From Dysidea avara (lineage: Eukaryota; Porifera; Demospongiae; Dictyoceratida; Dysideidae), in contig NC_089278.1 of the NCBI RefSeq assembly GCF_963678975.1, positions 9,141,479 through 9,205,478 on the forward strand: a stretch of DNA of 64,000 bases. Direction: 5' to 3'. Below, piece after piece: positions 1 through 11,655 of the stretch (positions within the stretch are counted from its first letter, which is position 1; every line of letters starts with the position of its first letter). Below the pieces are notes generated by a model that did no database searches, was not told where the DNA came from, and saw only the letters and a program-made list of their open reading frames with translations. The translations under genes and the position numbers were made by a program.

Positions 1-429
1 ACACTGCTCCTCTGAAGAATACTATGACTGCTCTATTAGAGTATATCGATCTTTTAAACAGGTATTCGGGGGGCCCTTCATGGCCTTTCAGGCTGGGGCC
101 TGGGGCAAAATGCCCCAGTTGCCCCCCCCCACCCGTGGGCAGCCCTGTTTATGCCATTCAAGTGGCTACTGCTTGTCAATAACTGTTTGAGCAGGCTGCT
201 CATATTGCCATCGCCTGCTCATACAGGATTTTTAATTCTACCTTACTGGGATCTATTATTTTTGTATTGTAATTTAATTTTCTTTGCCAGTGCTCCTGTA
301 CAGACCAATTTGTGCCAGCATGGTTACCCCCGAGTCTAGGCCCCTGTACGTAGTATATCATCTTAATATATAAGACATCCTTCATCATCAATCTGTAACA
401 TACAAAATGAACAATTACTGAGGGATTAG
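1..429. repeat. Dispersed repeat sequence downstream of POT1
   Basis: No gene is seen. Bases 26-50 contain the dispersed motif TGCTCTATTAGAGTA found at three other places in the window. Bases 60-145 are G/C-tract rich (GGGGCAAAATGCCCC type). Bases about 170-370 resemble 49130-49400, so this is a decayed interspersed repeat present at least twice here. Confidence 0.6.
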
Positions 430-3400
430 TTATTTTATAATAAAAATAGTGTCAAATACTCTATGTCCAATTTTGTGCTTATCATTGGAGCCTTTGGGCT
501 TGCCACCAATGTAATATGTCTTAATACAACAGTCGAGCCATGGTCTATTATAAGACTTCATGGAAGCAACTGGGGTATCAAAGGGGTTTGCTCCACCACA
601 CAAGTAAGACAATCGTTTTAGTAGCTCATCCCGAGTTGTATGGTCCACGTACAAGTTTGCAGCTGGAAGATCAGGAAACATGTGTGCCTATAAAAGGGAC
701 CAAGAATATTCAGTGTAGATGGTTTAGATGCATCATCTTACAGCATCTTCTTCCACAAGGAAGGCATTTAAAGTACCAGTGTAATCTTCTAGTATCAATT
801 CCAGCATGTAGGCATACTTGAGTGTTGGTATTACTATATTGGGTACATAGTTACATGTATATCACTTTATACTGTTACCTTGTGGTGTTGGTGTACGGTC
901 ATGACAAGCTGCTACACACTGTTCTCCAGCATCGTGTACTCTTCTTGTATCATCAGTAGAATCTCCTCTGGCTATGTCATATCTGAGGTGGTTATAATTA
1001 ATATCCTCATTAGTTTTGTGGTTGTCACTGGAAGTTACCTTGCTCTACATTGTGGACAGTACAGTTTGACCATCATCTCAATATTGGGTGGGAGCACTTG
1101 AGTAACTTGTGCTCTACAATGGTGTTTACAGGGAACCTGGATTGAACAGCTTACAACATGTCTTAAGTCATCAATTAGCACCTTGGAGTTGTGAATGTTA
1201 GCAATTGTCTCAAGGGGTCTGTTGGGATGGAGCGTTACTAGAGGAGGACAGGTGTTGTAAAGTTCACTAATCATCACCTTTATTGTTACTAACCACTAGC
1301 TACATCTGATGACTCCTCTGCTTGGTGACTGCTGCTGGTGTCTTCAATTCTCCCCAAAACTCTTTGACAAAAATTATCATAAATACTTTAAAATGAACAC
1401 TGACATACTGCTTCAACTTCAGTACATCTGGATCATTAGGCGAATACTTGAATACTCCACCTCCTGAGACAGACCTGTGAATACACAGGTTGACTATGTC
1501 ACCGGAGTAGTTGGCAGCATGGACATTTTGAAGTCGAACAAAATCACAACACTACAATGCATTCACATAGAGGAAGGTTAAAACACAGTTCACTCTGACC
1601 TCAAGCCTTCGAATTCTGTCTATGTGGTTGTCATACATAGTTATGTTGACCATCAAATCTCCAGCTCTGGCAGCCAAACTAGCATCAACTCTTTTGTGGT
1701 ATACAAACTAGATAGTCAGGCCACTTGAATCACTATCATTACCTTGGTCTTACTACTTGTTCAGTTGTTTGTACATGCCTAAAAGTGTATTCATACAATA
1801 ACATTAGTAAATGAATACCCAAGAATGCAGCTGTTAGCCATTCCTCTTACTCCCAGGAATCTTTACAGTTGCACATACCAAATATTCATTTCTGTTCATG
1901 GGAAAGTTAGGTATAAAGAATCCATTCTTTGGTGCAGAAATGTTTCAAAGATAATGTACATAAAATATGTAAATGTGCTATAATATTAACGTATATAAAT
2001 TAAATGTGTGTGTGTGTCTGTAGTTCAAGGCCATTCATCTAATACAGTTGTCCTCAATAAAGCTTCTGATACTTGGTAAGGATCACAATTGCTTGATGGC
2101 CGCCTATCTTCTAGATAACCTTTCTTGTCTTTATCTACTTGACGAGGAATACGAATGCTGGCTCCACGATGTGCCACACCACTGGAAAACGTTTTGATAT
2201 CAGCTGTCTCATGTTGACCAGTGAGACGGCGTGCATTATCCTTCCCTCCATAAGGGTCATACCACGCAATATGTTGGTCTTGTTTTTTAGACAGCTTCTC
2301 AACAGCTGCATGAATCACATCAATCCCACCATCTTCTCTCATAGCTTTTGTACTGTAGTTACAGTGGGCACCAGCACCATTCCAACCCTTCAAAGGCTTG
2401 GGATCTAATGAACACACAACTCCAAAATCTTCACAAACACGATGCAAGATGTACCGCGATACCCACAGTTCATCTCCTATTGAAACTCCTTCACAAGGTC
2501 CTACTTGATATTCCCACTAAAAGGAACAAACAATGATATCATAAGATAACAAAAATACAATTTTACTTGAGATGGCATCACTTCAGCATTGGTTCCACAT
2601 ATCTTAATGCCAGCATACAGACAGGCCTTGTAGTGTGCCTCCATTATGGCCCTCCCGTATGCTCTATCTGCTCCTACAGAACAGTAGTAAGGACCCTGTG
2701 GGCCTGGATAACCGTTCTTGGGCCAACCAAAGGGATGCCCTTCGAGATTCATCAACGTGTACTCTTGCTCTATCCCAAACCACGGCTTCTCATCTTTACA
2801 ACGTTCCATCACTTTCATACAAGAGTCCCGATGGTTGGTTTCAGCAGGACTGTCATCCGGCTTGAGTGTTTCGCACATCACCAAAATGTTACCAGCTTTC
2901 ATGAACGGGTCTTTGTATATGGCGACCGGTTTTACGTATATATCGCTATTATGGCCAGATGACTGTCCTGTACTAGATCCATCGAAATTCCACACTGGTA
3001 ATTCTGCAGCTGATGACGGTGTTTTGTCTAACGTCTTCGTTTTGCCTCGCAGTCCTTCTCCCGTCCCGTCAATCCATATGTACGTAGCCAACACTTTACC
3101 ATGCTGGTCTAAATCATGGTAGTGTTTCAGTAATAACTGGTTCAGTGCCATTTCTTATCAAGGTCACTTCAAATGCCGCGTAAAAACAATCGCCACGTGC
3201 TTTATACTTGATGCCACGTGCGCGTGTTAATGACGCAACAACGGTATCTAGATACTGCCCCATCAACCACAAAGGTGAATGGAATGTCAGCAAAGCACGT
3301 GATAAGCGGAACCTAGGTGTATAAAAAAAAACTTCATTTGGTAAAGACCACTAGAAAGTAGTTGGTGAGATTCACTGAAGATGTTACAAGGAAGTTAACA

Positions 3401-6099
3401 CACATTCAGTGTCTAATTAGGATCACCAACATAGAAATTTACAACAGAAACTGAAAAGTATAGTACAGCTCAATCCTCAACATCACAAGATAACTAAGTG
3501 ACTACTTGGTGTCATAGGTGGATCTGAGGGGAAAGCTTTGCACTCCCTGGCCCTTCTCTAGACTTGCAGAGGAATCATGCACTCACACACACTGTATTCA
3601 GAAGTACAGAATTCCAATGAGCAAAATAGAAGAAAACAGTTATAAATGCACTTTACAATTTACAATACTCTCAAATTCAAACCTAGGAGGTCTAATTAAA
3701 AAAAAAAAAAGGATTCAACTACAATATACAATGGCGGATCCAGGATGGGGCATTTGGGGCAAATGCCCCCCCCTCGTGGAGGAGCCAGCCATGCTTCTGA
3801 TTAAAACAGCTAGTAAATTTTATGTCAGGCCAACAGAGATCAGTTTAAAACTTATGAAAATATGCACATTTTACTAGCATTTATTACAAATTCACCTGAG
3901 ACCAAAGCGAACCAAAGTCAAACTAACTGTAAAATAGTCACCCAGCACCTTTGTGCATACTAAGTGCATCTAAAAATAATTATTGTGTTGCTGTTATTTA
4001 AGACATTCAGAGCCTTTTAAACAGTTTTTAAGACTTCACAACCATCTGAAAAGGCCAAAATGGCAAATATCAACAGTGAAACACCACTAAGAGGTGATTA
4101 TTTGCTGCTTTAAAAAAGCAGCACTGAACTATAGAGAATATGGTTCTCCCCATGCATGCAACCACCTACAACTTACCCTATTTGTGCCCCTCCCCTAGCC
4201 AGCTCCTGGATCCGCCCCTGATATAGAGTCTTACTCAGACTGAACGTGTATGCATCCAGCTATATCAAACAAAGTTATGCAAATGAGTATAACTTGTGTA
4301 CTAGAGTTCCTAGTGGAATAAACACTAAAACTTCTTACCCCCCTTAGCACCTCCTAACAGTGTCTCCTAGATCCACCTACGATTGGTGTGACAGGTTGAA
4401 AAAAAAAAATTTTGCTTATAAAATTGTGGATTTGGTAGCTGCATCAATTGCTCTAACAGAACATACACATTGAAGGTTTAAAGTTCTAATCTATGCAAGA
4501 GTTACTAACGAAAGCATGCAGGATTCTGACACAATTTCTAAGGAAAAGGAAATCCAAAATAAACAACATTTAACTTACAGAGAAGTTTTTGTTCCATCCC
4601 ACACACTTAAGTGAGCTTGTTGGTTGATTTCATCAATACCAATTGAAACAATCTGAAAACATTGAAAATAGACATTTTTTTCAGTTTCTCCAGTACCTGA
4701 CAAATCAGATCAAATCGAGAACCCTTATCAATTGATGACAATTTCATACAGGGTTGTGTGTCATCCTGTTGTGCAGCCCATTCTCGTAATTCCTGTACCT
4801 GTTAAAAAGTATTGGCTGGTACTAACCAAAACCTGTAGTTACCCTCTGCTTATCGTAATCAGTAAACTGAAATGATGAGCTACTAGTACGAGGTGTCATG
4901 TCTGCACCAGGCCTGCCATCAAATACAACATTAGAACAGCCTCTCTTCTTCAACCCAACTCCTTGCTTATTTCCACAATGATCTTTAATCTATACTAACA
5001 CACGTCTAGATTCCATCTAAATCACTTTCCCTCACCATAACCCGATGTAATCTCAAAATATCACCAACTGACTTTACTTGTGGCAGTCCCATAGGGCTGG
5101 GATCAAAGAGATTACAGCTCAACTCAGCCTCAGACTCATCAGTTAAGACCAGTGTTGAATAATAATCTGAATACATTGAGGGTGACACAATGTATAATGA
5201 CACAGAGTTTACCTTGACCATTAGATTTTCGAACATCTTTAAATGCTTTGACTATTCCATACACATTAACTGTAGCGCCAGTCTGTAAACTGTCAAGTGA
5301 TAGGTATCCCATCTAACATGCAACACATGTATACCATCTACATATATATGTATCGGTGTACCTTCTGTTTCTTACACGGAGGAGCTGAGTCTTCTGTTTG
5401 ACCTATCATATAAGAGTCTCACACACCACATAAGCCACACAGTAGATTTACCATTGGAGTTGTGGACTTTCCTCTTGACCAACTAAAATATGTGTGCACA
5501 CTTAACAAACCACTAACTATATAGTTGTGCTTACCCAAATAGCTGGAGAACTGACGTTACTGTTACAAGTTATACAAAAGTCATGAGACTGCGTAGGATT
5601 AGTCATGTTTTCTGTTATGCTGCACTCAAGTATGTATATAGCACTCTGTAATCAAGTATGCATAGCTTAATTGCAATATAGAAGTTGCTGCTCACCCCAA
5701 CAGCCTCCAAAGGGAAGTTGTTAGCTATAGTACCCACCAGGTGCACTGTGATGTACTTCCCATCTGGTAATGATTCATCTATGACATTGAAATAGTGCAG
5801 CTGGTGAGAATTAACCAATGAAAGATTTGCAACTACCTCTCATTGCGAATTCTACTTGTTTACCCACAACATTTGAATGTATGGGTGGCCATTGTGTTAT
5901 AATCGTCCCCTATAAGCAACATAGCTTGTATGTAAAGTATGATACTTTAATTAAAGCGCACCTTAATGTACTTGTCACCTAGTTGAACACAACACTGATC
6001 TATAGTATTCAACTCTAGTCTAGTTTGGTTAGACAGCTGTGCACAAAATAATTTCTCTTTTTGAGGAAGAAGACACACCAGTCCATCAGAACCCGCCAT
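430..6099 (-). CDS. POT1: Protection of telomeres protein 1 (POT1), 17 exons
   Basis: POT1 binds single-stranded telomeric DNA in the nucleus as part of shelterin. My splice model is 5962-6099, 5837-5909, 5696-5778, 5535-5645, 5452-5482, 5362-5402, 5213-5312, 5036-5166, 4843-4989, 4697-4798, 4579-4652, 1600-1690, 1405-1551, 1039-1277, 879-982, 742-833 and 430-687. It sums to 1962 bases in one frame (653 residues; human about 634). Recognisable matches to human POT1: [13 protein letters not shown] and GDILRLHRV (first OB fold), [24 protein letters not shown] and HRSVSGGG (second OB fold), VKLYCPQC (start of third), and [11 protein letters not shown] with RVFDT at the end. Exons 1-6 add an unusual N-terminus of about 159 residues; the ATG at 5310-5312 in exon 7 may be the usual start. 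Intron 11 (1691-4578) holds a glutamine synthetase gene. The acceptor of exon 12 is weak. Confidence 0.88.
2025..3151 (-). CDS. GLUL: Glutamine synthetase, copy 1, nested in POT1 intron 11
   Basis: This enzyme makes glutamine from glutamate, ammonia and ATP. It has two exons (about 2569-3151 and 2025-2518) with a 50-base GT-AG intron, coding for roughly 357 residues, slightly under the usual eukaryotic type II length of about 370. Family signatures are visible: [10 protein letters not shown], the catalytic [23 protein letters not shown], the ATP-site [16 protein letters not shown], then GASIRIPR and [12 protein letters not shown] near the end. The start ATG at 3151 gives [12 protein letters not shown], matching the family N-terminus. 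The gene lies on the same strand as POT1, wholly inside one POT1 intron. Three CACGTG boxes lie within 150 bases upstream. Copy 2 at 10055-11177 is about 97 percent identical in protein. Confidence 0.95.
3194..3301. promoter_or_regulatory. Three CACGTG E-boxes upstream of glutamine synthetase copy 1
   Basis: CACGTG occurs at 3194-3199, 3215-3220 and 3296-3301, 43 to 150 bases upstream of the start codon. The second unit also has three CACGTG boxes in the same interval although the spacing differs. bHLH-zip factors (USF, MYC, TFEB types) bind this hexamer; actual use here is inference. Confidence 0.55.
3510..4390. mobile_element. Nested inverted-repeat elements in POT1 intron 11
   Basis: An inner element (about 3729-4222) begins CAATGGCGGATCCAGG and ends CCTGGATCCGCCCCTG, a hAT-type terminal inverted repeat common in small non-autonomous elements. 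No clean target duplication was found. It sits inside a wider stretch bounded by TAGGTGGATCT and AGATCCACCTA. There is no transposase reading frame. The second tandem unit lacks about 820 bases here, so this part differs between copies. Confidence 0.55.
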
Positions 6100-6183
6100 A
6101 TTTTCGCATTTTACGCATGCGTATTAAATAATCTATGGGGCGTAGCTCTCGCTCGTCATAACACCTACTATAAAACTCGCTTT
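6100..6183. promoter_or_regulatory. Bidirectional POT1/MANBAL promoter with NRF1-like palindrome
   Basis: Only 84 bases separate the divergent POT1 and MANBAL start codons. The palindrome ACGCATGCGT at 6113-6122 resembles the NRF1 site, a common feature of animal bidirectional promoters. In the second unit this site has changed and a LINE fragment has been inserted beside it. Confidence 0.6.
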
Positions 6184-6426
6184 ATGGAGATGTGGGATCT
6201 GTTAGACGAAGTCCTTCGCTATGGTTTATTTCTAGGAGCAATATTTCAGATCATCGCAATTGCAGCTATAGTCGTTATTCCTCCCAAAGACACGAAAGAC
6301 ATAGGAGAGCACGAAGAGACTTTAGAAGAGCCAGCGAAGACCAAAAGCAGCAGTAAGCAAGAAAGTAAACAGCAGTCGACTGTTTCGTCACTGCGAAAAA
6401 GAACTAAAGATAAAAAGAAAAGATGA
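6184..6426 (+). CDS. MANBAL: MANBAL-like small membrane protein, copy 1
   Basis: Eighty residues. The core LRYGLFLGAIFQIIAIAAIVV followed by a PP(K) segment closely matches human MANBAL, an 85-residue single-pass membrane protein of unknown function. One hydrophobic segment spans about residues 14-32. The tail is rich in K, S, E and Q and ends in a basic cluster (KDKKKR), as in the human protein. The in-frame upstream ATG at 6061 lies antisense to POT1 exon 1 and would overlap that coding exon; the ATG at 6184 fits the family length and leaves a clean divergent promoter. The gene is a single exon. Confidence 0.85.
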   Translation: MEMWDLLDEVLRYGLFLGAIFQIIAIAAIVVIPPKDTKDIGEHEETLEEPAKTKSSSKQESKQQSTVSSLRKRTKDKKKR

Positions 6427-6705
6427 AGAATATAAAGTATGCTCTATTTAGAGTATAACATTCATTCAATATTTTTAAACACATATTCAGACATTCAACT
6501 TTTTAATGCTATAATCTACAGTGTATATGCGTATGTGTGTGCCATTCATTCCATATTGTATAAATGGGTAAAGCTATACTGCTATATCACAACTCCAATA
6601 TACTACAATGAATTAGCTTCAGGTGTATCTTATATCTAAGGGAGGTACTAGGCTGTTATAATAAACAATAGCAATCATATGTACATATGTAAAAATATCA
6701 ATACA

Positions 6706-9388
6706 TTAAGTGGCCGTGACCAGTAGTTTCTCATGTTTAACATCTTCATGTGCAGTTGCAAGTACTCGTAGGAATCTTTCTCTTTCTTCATAACTTTGTA
6801 CGGACAGATGCCAGGTGGCCAGTCCACGTATGGCTGAGATACTTGCAGTAGCTGAACGGCTTAATCTCTTCACAGCTTTGTCTATTTTAATTGACTCCAT
6901 TAGTTCTGATATTAAGCTGTCATCGTCTGATAGTTCCAAGGGGGGTGGGTTATCAGGTAACTTCAATTTACCTTCTGTACAAACTATAGTGAAACTACAT
7001 GCCTGTCTTCTTTTGGTTTCAACCCTGACAATGTTATGAAGTGTACAAGATTTGAGTATGGAATATTGTGGACTATCAGGAAGAAGAGCAAATGATAATT
7101 GCGGCCAGTGGATGAAGTCCTCACCAACAATGTATAGTTTATGCGTAGTTAGTACCATACTACACGTAATGGTAGTGGTGTCATCTGTTAATTCTACTAC
7201 CATATATTTGCATCTTCTCCTGTTGGTGATTCACTGAGGGTTGATAGTACTGCATTAGGTTCCTGGTAGGATGTTTTACAAATGATCACATTTTCTGCTT
7301 CATTGTTAACTGGTAGTGGTGTTGAGAATGGCCTTCCCTTGTCAGTTTGGTGTCGGTCAATAGAATGTTGTGTTAATAGTTTAGTGAAAGAATCGTCTAC
7401 TGAATCTTCTCTTGGCCTTATGCTTGGTAGTGCTTCTAAAAATTTGCTGGTGATATCGTAGTTCTGCGTGATGAATGTAAATGTACTGGAAGAGTTGCCC
7501 CCACTGATCCTAAAGAACTGATAGAATAGGCCAACGTTAACATCTTTCAGCTGTTGAAAGGCAATGTACTGAAAACAAAGAGGTCTACAATGCTGTTCTG
7601 GGTTGTTGTATAAGTGAGAAGCAAAAGGACATTTTCCACCATCTTCTATCCACTGTTTCATACTCTGTGGGTCAGTAAGTAAATAAATTGCTTGAGTGCT
7701 GACAAACACAAATGTTTGTATATTTGTATTGGATGCTATGAATGGAATACACATGCAACTAAAAGTGAATTTCACTTTTTCTTTGCTGGGAAACTGAGAG
7801 ATGTACCTGTGGAAGTATTCTTCTTGTTTGTCAAATGCAACCTCATTAAGATCTATTTTGATATCATGATCAGGAGTGGTTAATGTTGCAACATTCTCTG
7901 GTGTTTTTGAGACAGTTTTGGCACTTACTACTGTTGAGAAGGTCTTCATATTAACGGATGGGTGCCTGTTAGCTAGTTCAGGCCATAACAAACTGGTGAT
8001 ACTGCCCACAGGAACAACAGATGCTGGGCTGGATTCAATGACAGCCACGAAAGACTGTAACTGACCAATACCTTGTAGACAAAAGTACCATCCGGTCTCT
8101 GTTTTCTCCCCAAATTCACCAGTGTGGGAAAATATCACGACTACTTCGTGTACTCCATTCCTTGTGTCTCCCACAAGACATGGCTCACGACATACCTCCA
8201 ACTTGTTCACATCACTTAACAGCTCTGACTGTAGCACTTGTACCTTGTTAGTAATGGGGGTCACATTCATAGATAATGGTGGTGGCCAGCATAAATGATC
8301 CTCATCACACATAAACAATTTCTCATCAGTAATCACCAATGTTCTGTGACAAAATTCAGTGCCACCTTCTTGCAACACAGAGACACAAAGGTAGGCACAA
8401 ACATTAGTGGTTGCAGCAGTTGCAATAATATTTGCTTGTATGCTTTCCTCAGGGGACAGAGTAGTGCTATAGCTTGTGGCGTGCTGTGAGCTCAGTTGGT
8501 CAATGACGTCTTCTTGAACAAGTTGTCTCTTTAAAACACACTCGTCTGTTTCATCAAGCACAATAATGCTACAAACATCTCCAGTAATGCGGTTCTCTGT
8601 AGTTCAGTGCTTGTGTAGACATTGTATTTCACCTGTTCACCATCCATAGCTGCCTTCAAGGTCTCTGCCAAGCTAGTAGTGTGTTCAGCATTATGGATTA
8701 GCAATATACAAATGATGTCTTCCAAGTGACTAGTCTCTAGACGCAATGACTGCTTCTCCAAACCAATCACAGTTTGCTTGAGTTCACCATAATAGTTATA
8801 GAATGTGATGGCACTAGAGGTAGATTGTCAGTCTCCCATGAAAAAAATGAAGATTTGTACGTGCTAGTTATATTCAGAAAGTGTATGGATTTACTGGTAA
8901 TGAGTACAGTCACATCTTTCTCATGATCAGGTGAAGTCCATAGTACACAACTACACCACAGCATGTACATTAAGACTTCATCATTGTGTACTTGTTTTGT
9001 GGCTTGTAGGTGAGCAAAGAACTTGTGCATCAGGTCACTGTCCAGCATTGGCAAGGGTAGTGAACATTTTTGAAGGAATGGAGGAGGAGGGGTAGGGGGT
9101 GGGGCTGGTGCAGATACTTCAAGTACTTCTGGTTCAGCTCTGCAAAAAAAATTAAAAAATCTAAATGCACATATAAAAAAATCTGTTGACATTTCACAAG
9201 AGTCACTTTCTTCGGTCTTTTTCTTACTCGACTTGCCCTTTCGGTGCTTCTCACGTGGACTATTCTAGATCAACACACAACGGTGCTATCAGCTGTATGT
9301 ATCAACAGTGAAGTACCTTGTGAGATTTTTGCTCTTTCTTAGCATTGAGCGTGGAGAGCCATTTGTCTCCACCTTCCTTACGCATTGT
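6706..9388 (-). pseudogene. NISCH: Truncated nischarin copy from the tandem duplication
   Basis: This is the 3' part of nischarin, matching 14873-17569 along its length. Compared with the intact copy it has a 10-base loss near 7217, a one-base loss near 8587 and a two-base gain near 8790, all shifting frame, plus two three-base gains. It is cut off at the duplication junction (about 9388), so the PX and LRR exons are missing and POT1-derived sequence follows instead. The last open stretch (6706-7203) still encodes the C-terminus ending VTAT. No start or promoter is expected. It is a decaying partial duplicate of a host gene. Confidence 0.88.
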
Positions 9389-9760
9389 TTACTTTAAAAT
9401 AAACACTGACATACTGCTTCAACTTCAGTACATCTGGATCATTAGGCGAATACTTGAATACTCTACCTCCAGAGACAGACCTGTGGATACATATGTCACT
9501 GGAATAGTTGGCAGCATGGACATTTTGAAGTCGAACAAAATCACAACACTACATACAATGCATTCACATAGAGGAAGGTTAAAGCACGCGGTTCACTTTG
9601 ACCTCAAGCCTTCAAACTCTTTCCATGTGGTTGTCATACATAGTTATGTTGACCACCAAATCTCCAGCTCTGGCAGCCAAACTAGCATCAACTCTTTTGT
9701 GGTATAAACTAGATAGTCAGGCCACTTGAATCATTACCTTGATCTTACTACTTGCTCAGT
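9389..9760 (-). pseudogene. POT1: POT1 second-OB exons, duplicated fragment
   Basis: This matches POT1 exons 12 and 13 (1405-1690) with small changes, including loss of part of the exon 13 coding sequence near 9490. The fragment starts at the duplication junction, so all exons for the third OB fold are absent downstream. Together with 12740-13512 it is the remains of a POT1 copy lacking exons 4-11 in full or nearly so. It cannot encode POT1. Confidence 0.85.
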
Positions 9761-10054
9761 TGTTTGTACATGCCTAAAAGTGTATTCATACAATAACATT
9801 AGTAAATGAATACCCAAGAATGCAGCTGTTTAGCCATTCCTCTTACTCCTGGGAACCTTTAGTTTCACATACCAAATATTCATTTCTTTCTGGGAATCTT
9901 TAGTTTCACATACCAAATATTCATTTCCGTTCATGGGAAAGTTAGGTATAAATTCATTCATTCTTTGGTGCAGAAATGTTTCAAAGATAATGTACATAAA
10001 ATACGTAAATGTGTTATAATATTAACATAAATTAAATGTGTGTGTGTCTGTAGT

Positions 10055-11177
10055 TCAAGGCCATTCATCTAATACAGTTGTCCTCAATAAAGCTTCTGCT
10101 ACTCGGTAAGGGTCACAATTGCTAGATGGCCGCCTATCTTCTAGATAACCTTTCTTGTCTTTATCTACTTGACGAGGAATACGAATGCTGGCTCCACGAT
10201 GTGCCACACCACTGGAAAACGTCTTGATATCAGCTGTCTCATGTTGACCAGTGAGACGGCGTTCATTATCCTTCCCTCCATAAGGGTCATACCATGCAAT
10301 ATGTTGGTCTTGTTTTTTAGACAGTTTCTCAACAGCTGCAAGAATCACATCAATCCCACCATCTTCTCTCATAGCTTTTGTACTGTAGTTACAGTGGGCA
10401 CCAGCACCACTCCAATTCTTCAAAGGCTTGGGATCTAATGAACACACAACTCCAAAATCTTCACAAACACGATGCAAGATGTACCGCGATACCCACAATT
10501 CATCTCCTATTGAAACTCCTTCACAAGGTCCTACTTGATATTCCCACTATAAGGAACAAACAATATCATAAGATAACAAAAACACATTTTACTTCAGATG
10601 GCATCACTTCAGCATTGGTTCCACATATCTTAATGCCAGCATACAGGCAGGCCTTGTAGTGTGCCTCCATTATGGCCCTCCCGTATGCCCTATCTGCTCC
10701 TACAGAACAGTAGTAAGGACCCTGTGGGCCTGGATAACCGTTCTTGGGCCAACCAAAGGGATGCCCTTCGAGATTCATCAACGTGTACTCTTGCTCTATC
10801 CCAAACCACGGCTTCTCATCTTTACAACGTTCCATCACTTTCATACAAGAGTCCCGATGGTTGGTTTCAGCAGGACTGTCATCCGGCTTGAGTGTTTCGC
10901 ACATCACCAAAATGTTACCAGCTTTCATGAACGGGTCTTTGTATATGGCGACCGGTTTCAAGTATATATCGCTATTATGGCCAGATGACTGTCCTGTACT
11001 AGATCCATCGAAATTCCACACTGGTAATTTTGCAGCTGACGACGGTGTTTTGTCTAACGTCTTCGTTTTGCCTCGCAGTCCTTCTCCCGTCCCGTCAATC
11101 CATATGTACGTAGCCAACACTTTACCATGCTGGTCTAAATCATGGTAGTGTTCCAATAATAACTGGTCCTGCGCCAT
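10055..11177 (-). CDS. GLUL: Glutamine synthetase, copy 2
   Basis: This is the second tandem copy of the two-exon glutamine synthetase, fully open over both exons (10055 to about 10547, and about 10596-11177) with a shorter intron of the same position. All catalytic signatures listed for copy 1 are kept. About eleven residues differ, for example [12 protein letters not shown] at the start, NWSG for GWNG before the ATP loop, and YRVAEA for YQVSEA near the end. Conservation of all motifs while its surroundings decay suggests it is a functional second gene. Three CACGTG boxes (11219-11224, 11225-11230, 11240-11245) lie upstream. Confidence 0.95.
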
Positions 11178-11218
11178 TTCTTATCAAGGTCATTTCAAAA
11201 GCCGCGTAAAACAATCGT

Positions 11219-11245
11219 CACGTGCACGTGCCAGCAAAGCACGTG
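11219..11245. promoter_or_regulatory. Three CACGTG E-boxes upstream of glutamine synthetase copy 2
   Basis: CACGTG occurs at 11219-11224, 11225-11230 and 11240-11245. Part of the copy 1 upstream sequence has been lost here, bringing the boxes closer together, yet three boxes remain. A regulatory role is inferred. Confidence 0.5.
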
Positions 11246-11290
11246 ATAAGCAGAACCTATAGGTGTATAAAATTTTTCATTTGGTAAAGA

Positions 11291-11468
11291 ACACTAGCCG
11301 AGGGGTCGCCAACGCCCACGAAAACTTCTATTGTGTACGAGAGTCTCAATATTTAAGTGTTTCAAACGTATTTCTGCATTATTTCAATAAATATTTCATG
11401 TATTTATAATTGGATTTCTCAGATAGTGTACGAGAGTCCCAAGCCGTTAGCTACCTCTCGACACTAGC
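11291..11468. mobile_element. MITE with 8-base target duplication, inserted after the tandem duplication
   Basis: The target duplication ACACTAGC stands at 11291-11298 and 11461-11468. The 162-base element between has imperfect terminal inverted repeats (CGAGGGGTCGCCAACG and the complement of CGTTAGCTACCTCTCG). The matching place in unit 1 (about 3349-3357) reads CCACTAG without the insert, an empty site. Eight-base duplications fit the hAT superfamily. Confidence 0.85.
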
Positions 11469-11655
11469 AAATAGTTGGTGAGATTCACTGAAGCCAAGGT
11501 CCAATGTTACAGGGTTACAAGGAAGTTAACACACATTCAGTGTCTAATTAGGATCCCCAACATAGAAATTTACAAATAAAGTTATGCAAATAAGTATAAC
11601 TTGTGTACTAGAGTTCTTAGTGGAATAAACACTAAACCTTCTTGCTCCCCTTAGC

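Noticed and set aside
1289-1345. Extra POT1 exon encoding a serine/acid-rich linker ([14 protein letters not shown])
   Set aside because: Its frame does not join exon 13 and exon 14 with acceptable intron sizes; a single 127-base intron keeps phase and protein alignment.
2567-3122. Plus-strand open frames over glutamine synthetase
   Set aside because: They mirror the conserved coding exon on the minus strand, recur identically in copy 2, and have no family motif.
6061-6183. Longer N-terminus of MANBAL copy 1 from the upstream ATG
   Set aside because: It overlaps POT1 exon 1 antisense and would exceed the family length; unit 2 does not preserve it.
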